From NCBI GenBank assembly GCA_964573885.1, contig CAZNLL010000049.1:1-24373 (forward strand): 24,373 nucleotides of DNA. The letters are read 5' to 3'. Numbering within the stretch: the stretch's first letter is position 1; every line of letters begins with the position of its first letter. Positions 22,603 to 24,373 of this stretch are shown one piece after another. This stretch comes from CAZNLL01 sp964573885. Lineage in GTDB: Bacteria > Desulfobacterota > DSM-4660 > Desulfatiglandales > Desulfatiglandaceae. A program made the translations under genes and the position numbers. The notes under the pieces were generated by a model. That model was not told where the DNA came from. It was given only the letters and a program-made list of their open reading frames with translations, and made no database searches.

Positions 22603-23754
22603 ATGGGTCGGAAATGGTTTTCAGAGGAGCACGGGATATTCCAGCAGAGCGTCCGCCGTTTCGTAGACAAGGAGATCATCCCTCATATTGATCAGTGGGA
22701 AGAGGAAAGAGAGGTCCCCCGCGAACTCTGGCGGAAGCTGGGTGCCCAGGGATTTCTCTGCCCCTGTCTCCCGGAGGGGTACGGGGGATCCGGTGTGGAT
22801 TTCAGCTATTCCGTGATTATCCAGGAGGAATTGACGCGGTCCACATGCACGGGGATTTCTACCGGGGTACGGGTCCATGCGGACATCGTGGTTCCCTATA
22901 TATTGGAGAACGGGACAGAGGAACAAAAAAAGGAGATCCTGCCCGGGTGTACCACCGGTGACATCATTATGGCCATAGGCATGACCGAACCGGATTGCGG
23001 GTCGGACCTCGCTCATCTGAGGACCACGGCCCTCAAAGACGGCGATGACTATGTGATCAACGGGCAAAAAACCTTCATCTCCAACGGTATCAACTGTGAT
23101 TGGGTCATCCTGGCCGTGAGAACGGACCCGGATGCGGAGCCCTCCTATAAGGGAGTGAGCCTCGTCCTCGTTCCGGCCGGCGCCCCGGGATTTTCCAAGG
23201 GGAGAAAGCTCCGAAAAATGGGGATGCATTCCCAGGATACAGGGGAACTTATCTTTGAGGACTGCCGGGTGCCGCAAAAGAACCTCTTGGGCGAGGAGGG
23301 GAGGGGCTTTCACATCCTGATGGAAAACCTCCAACAGGAAAGGCTGGTCATCTGCATCGGCGCCGTCACCATTGCCGAAAAGATGCTCGAGGTCACCCTG
23401 GACTATACAAAGACCCGAACGGCCTTCGGCCGGCCCATTTCCAGTTTCCAGCACAATTCCTTTAAGCTGGTGGAGGTGGCCACGGAAATCGAAGTGGGAC
23501 GGACCTTTGTGGACTCTCTCATCGAGGATCACATGGAGGGCAAGGACATTACCCGGCGGGTCTCCATGGGCAAGTGGTGGCTCACCGACCTGGCCAACCG
23601 TGTGGCATACCAATGCCTGCAACTCCACGGGGGTTACGGATATATGGAGGAGTACCTTATCTGCCGCCTGTACCGCGATGTGCGGGTCCAGACCATCGTG
23701 GGAGGTACCAATGAAATCATGAAGCGCATCCTGGCCAAGATGATGAAACTCTGA
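22603..23754 (+). CDS. Long-chain-type acyl-CoA dehydrogenase (fourth of four)
   Basis: The protein has 383 residues from ATG 22603, chosen over an in-frame GTG three codons earlier because GGGAGGAG ends eight bases before the ATG. Family signatures are IGMTEPDCGSDLAH, GQKTFISNGINCDW and QLHGGYGYMEEYLICRLYRD. The usual catalytic Glu near the C-terminus is replaced: the segment reads TIVGGTNEIMKRILAK, as in long-chain acyl-CoA dehydrogenase. A Glu at residue 246 in LQQERLVICIG matches the alternative catalytic base of LCAD and isovaleryl-CoA dehydrogenase in helix G. It is therefore probably active, with LCAD-like geometry, which favours long or branched acyl chains. It is the middle gene between a hydratase and a MaoC-like protein. 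Confidence 0.92.
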   Translation: MGRKWFSEEHGIFQQSVRRFVDKEIIPHIDQWEEEREVPRELWRKLGAQGFLCPCLPEGYGGSGVDFSYSVIIQEELTRSTCTGISTGVRVHADIVVPYILENGTEEQKKEILPGCTTGDIIMAIGMTEPDCGSDLAHLRTTALKDGDDYVINGQKTFISNGINCDWVILAVRTDPDAEPSYKGVSLVLVPAGAPGFSKGRKLRKMGMHSQDTGELIFEDCRVPQKNLLGEEGRGFHILMENLQQERLVICIGAVTIAEKMLEVTLDYTKTRTAFGRPISSFQHNSFKLVEVATEIEVGRTFVDSLIEDHMEGKDITRRVSMGKWWLTDLANRVAYQCLQLHGGYGYMEEYLICRLYRDVRVQTIVGGTNEIMKRILAKMMKL

Positions 23755-23775
23755 TCTCTTGAAAGGGGGAGGGCC

Positions 23776-24228
23776 GTGTCAAAATATTTTGAAGACTTTA
23801 GGGTGGGGGAGGTTTTCCGGAGCCCGGCAAAAACCATCACCGAAAGCGCCATTACCATGATGGTGGGCCTTGCAGGATTCACCATCCCCCTCTTTAATGA
23901 CGAGGAATACGCCAAGAAAACCCCCTTTGGGACCCGCATCGCACCGGGACGGATGACCCTCTTTATCATGGGAGGGCTGGAGGAGCAGATCGGGATCTAC
24001 GACGAGACGGTGGTGGCCCTGGTGGGGCTGGACAAGGTCCGGTTTAAGGCGCCCCTCAAGGCGGGAGATACCATCCATGTGGAATTCGAAATCACCGAAC
24101 TCAAGGAGACGCGCAGGCCGGACCGGGGACTCATGGTACACAAGAGCCGATGCCTGAACCAGAGGGGTGAAGTCCTTATTGAGACGGAAGCAACCCACCT
24201 CATGCGGCGCAGGCCGCCTGCCTCTTAG
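23776..24228 (+). CDS. MaoC-like hot-dog-fold protein lacking the canonical Asp/His dyad
   Basis: This is a 150-residue single hot-dog-fold protein of the MaoC dehydratase/hydratase group. It opens with KYFEDFRVGEVFRSPAKTIT, followed by the hot-dog helix, then FGTRIAPGRMTLFIMGGL and KVRFKAPLKAGDTIHVEFEI. In R-specific enoyl-CoA hydratases the helix contains a GDxNPxH motif whose Asp and His are catalytic. Here the same place reads GFTIPLFNDEEYA, with Phe35 and Phe40 at the Asp and His positions. Hydratase activity by the usual mechanism is doubtful; a thioesterase-like, binding or unusual dehydratase role is possible. The GTG start at 23776 follows a GGGGGAGGG tract 21 nt after the dehydrogenase stop, so it belongs to that operon. 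Confidence 0.8.
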   Translation: MSKYFEDFRVGEVFRSPAKTITESAITMMVGLAGFTIPLFNDEEYAKKTPFGTRIAPGRMTLFIMGGLEEQIGIYDETVVALVGLDKVRFKAPLKAGDTIHVEFEITELKETRRPDRGLMVHKSRCLNQRGEVLIETEATHLMRRRPPAS

Positions 24229-24245
24229 CCCGGCTCCCTAATCTT

Positions 24246-24371
24246 GACGGCTTCGTAAAAAGTCCATCTGCGGCGTTGCGCTGCATCTTTCCTCATTGCG
24301 GCGTACTTCTATGTACGCCTCATTCCTCAAGATTTGCGCGCCTTGCATCTGAAGCTTTTTACTGTGCCGTC
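24246..24371. repeat. Palindromic intergenic repeat with inverted ends (about 126 bp)
   Basis: The outer ends are GACGGCTTCGTAAAAAG and CTTTTTACTGTGCCGTC. They pair as an inverted repeat with mismatches in the middle (GACGGC and TAAAAAG arms match). A perfect central hairpin, GGCGTAC-TTCTAT-GTACGCC, lies at 24300-24319. It encodes nothing evident and follows the MaoC-like gene by 17 bp. It may serve as a terminator or be a MITE/REP-type element. It is unrelated to copies A and B, and it may extend beyond the window. Confidence 0.6.
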
Positions 24372-24373
24372 CA

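Noticed and set aside
21567..22679. Minus-strand open frame of 370 codons
   Set aside because: It covers the hydratase gene, its promoter region and the structured gap; composition is proline/glycine-rich shadow sequence.
22621..23628. Long minus-strand open frame (335 codons)
   Set aside because: It is fully antisense to the dehydrogenase at 22603-23754, whose family signatures are unambiguous; the antisense translation has no recognisable domain.
1..24373. tRNA, rRNA, CRISPR, prophage or toxin-antitoxin features
   Set aside because: None could be recognised on either strand; the only repeats are the elements listed.

Overview
The window reads as chromosomal DNA from an anaerobic, CoA-thioester-metabolising bacterium, most likely a member of the Desulfobacterota (former Deltaproteobacteria). 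This is inferred from gene content only: a partner-switching module, a CNB-PilZ protein, four acyl-CoA dehydrogenases, two kinds of CoA-transferase, a TRAP transporter and a B12-dependent mutase. No rRNA, tRNA, CRISPR or phage gene was seen.

Left part (1-5085), signalling. A minus-strand series encodes a CNB-PilZ protein, a soluble PAS histidine kinase with a cysteine-rich insert near its C-terminus, a STAS anti-sigma-factor antagonist, an NMT1/THI5-like periplasmic binding protein without a transporter, and the start of a membrane sensor (probably an RsbU/SpoIIE-type phosphatase) that runs off the left edge. A divergent FHA-GAF protein follows on the plus strand.

Middle plus-strand part (5156-12991), uptake and first oxidation. 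A GntR/FCD regulator is followed by acyl-CoA dehydrogenase, CaiB/BaiF CoA-transferase, acyl-CoA dehydrogenase and a three-gene TRAP transporter. Matching 12-bp operator-like palindromes (consensus near ATTGTNNNCAAT) lie in front of gntR, the first dehydrogenase and the TRAP genes. This suggests one regulator for the whole block. A 156-bp inverted-repeat element sits just before the TRAP promoter.

Minus-strand operon (21203 down to 13045). The order is methylmalonyl-CoA-mutase-type large subunit, HMG-CoA-synthase-like/DUF35 fusion, SCP2-type thiolase, two family I CoA-transferase subunits, enoyl-CoA hydratase and acyl-CoA dehydrogenase, ending in a probable terminator. The HMG-CoA-synthase-like domain appears to lack all three catalytic residues.

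Right part (21636-24228). A divergent operon encodes enoyl-CoA hydratase, an LCAD-type acyl-CoA dehydrogenase and a MaoC-like protein without the usual Asp/His dyad. A second copy of the inverted-repeat element lies in the divergent intergenic region. A different palindromic repeat closes the window.

Together the metabolic genes look like one degradation pathway for an imported carboxylic acid. CoA-transferases rather than ATP-dependent ligases would activate the acid, repeated dehydrogenation and hydration would oxidise it, and a carbon-skeleton mutase and a thiolase complex would finish it. The substrate cannot be read from the sequence. A dicarboxylate or branched/alicyclic acid is the best guess.
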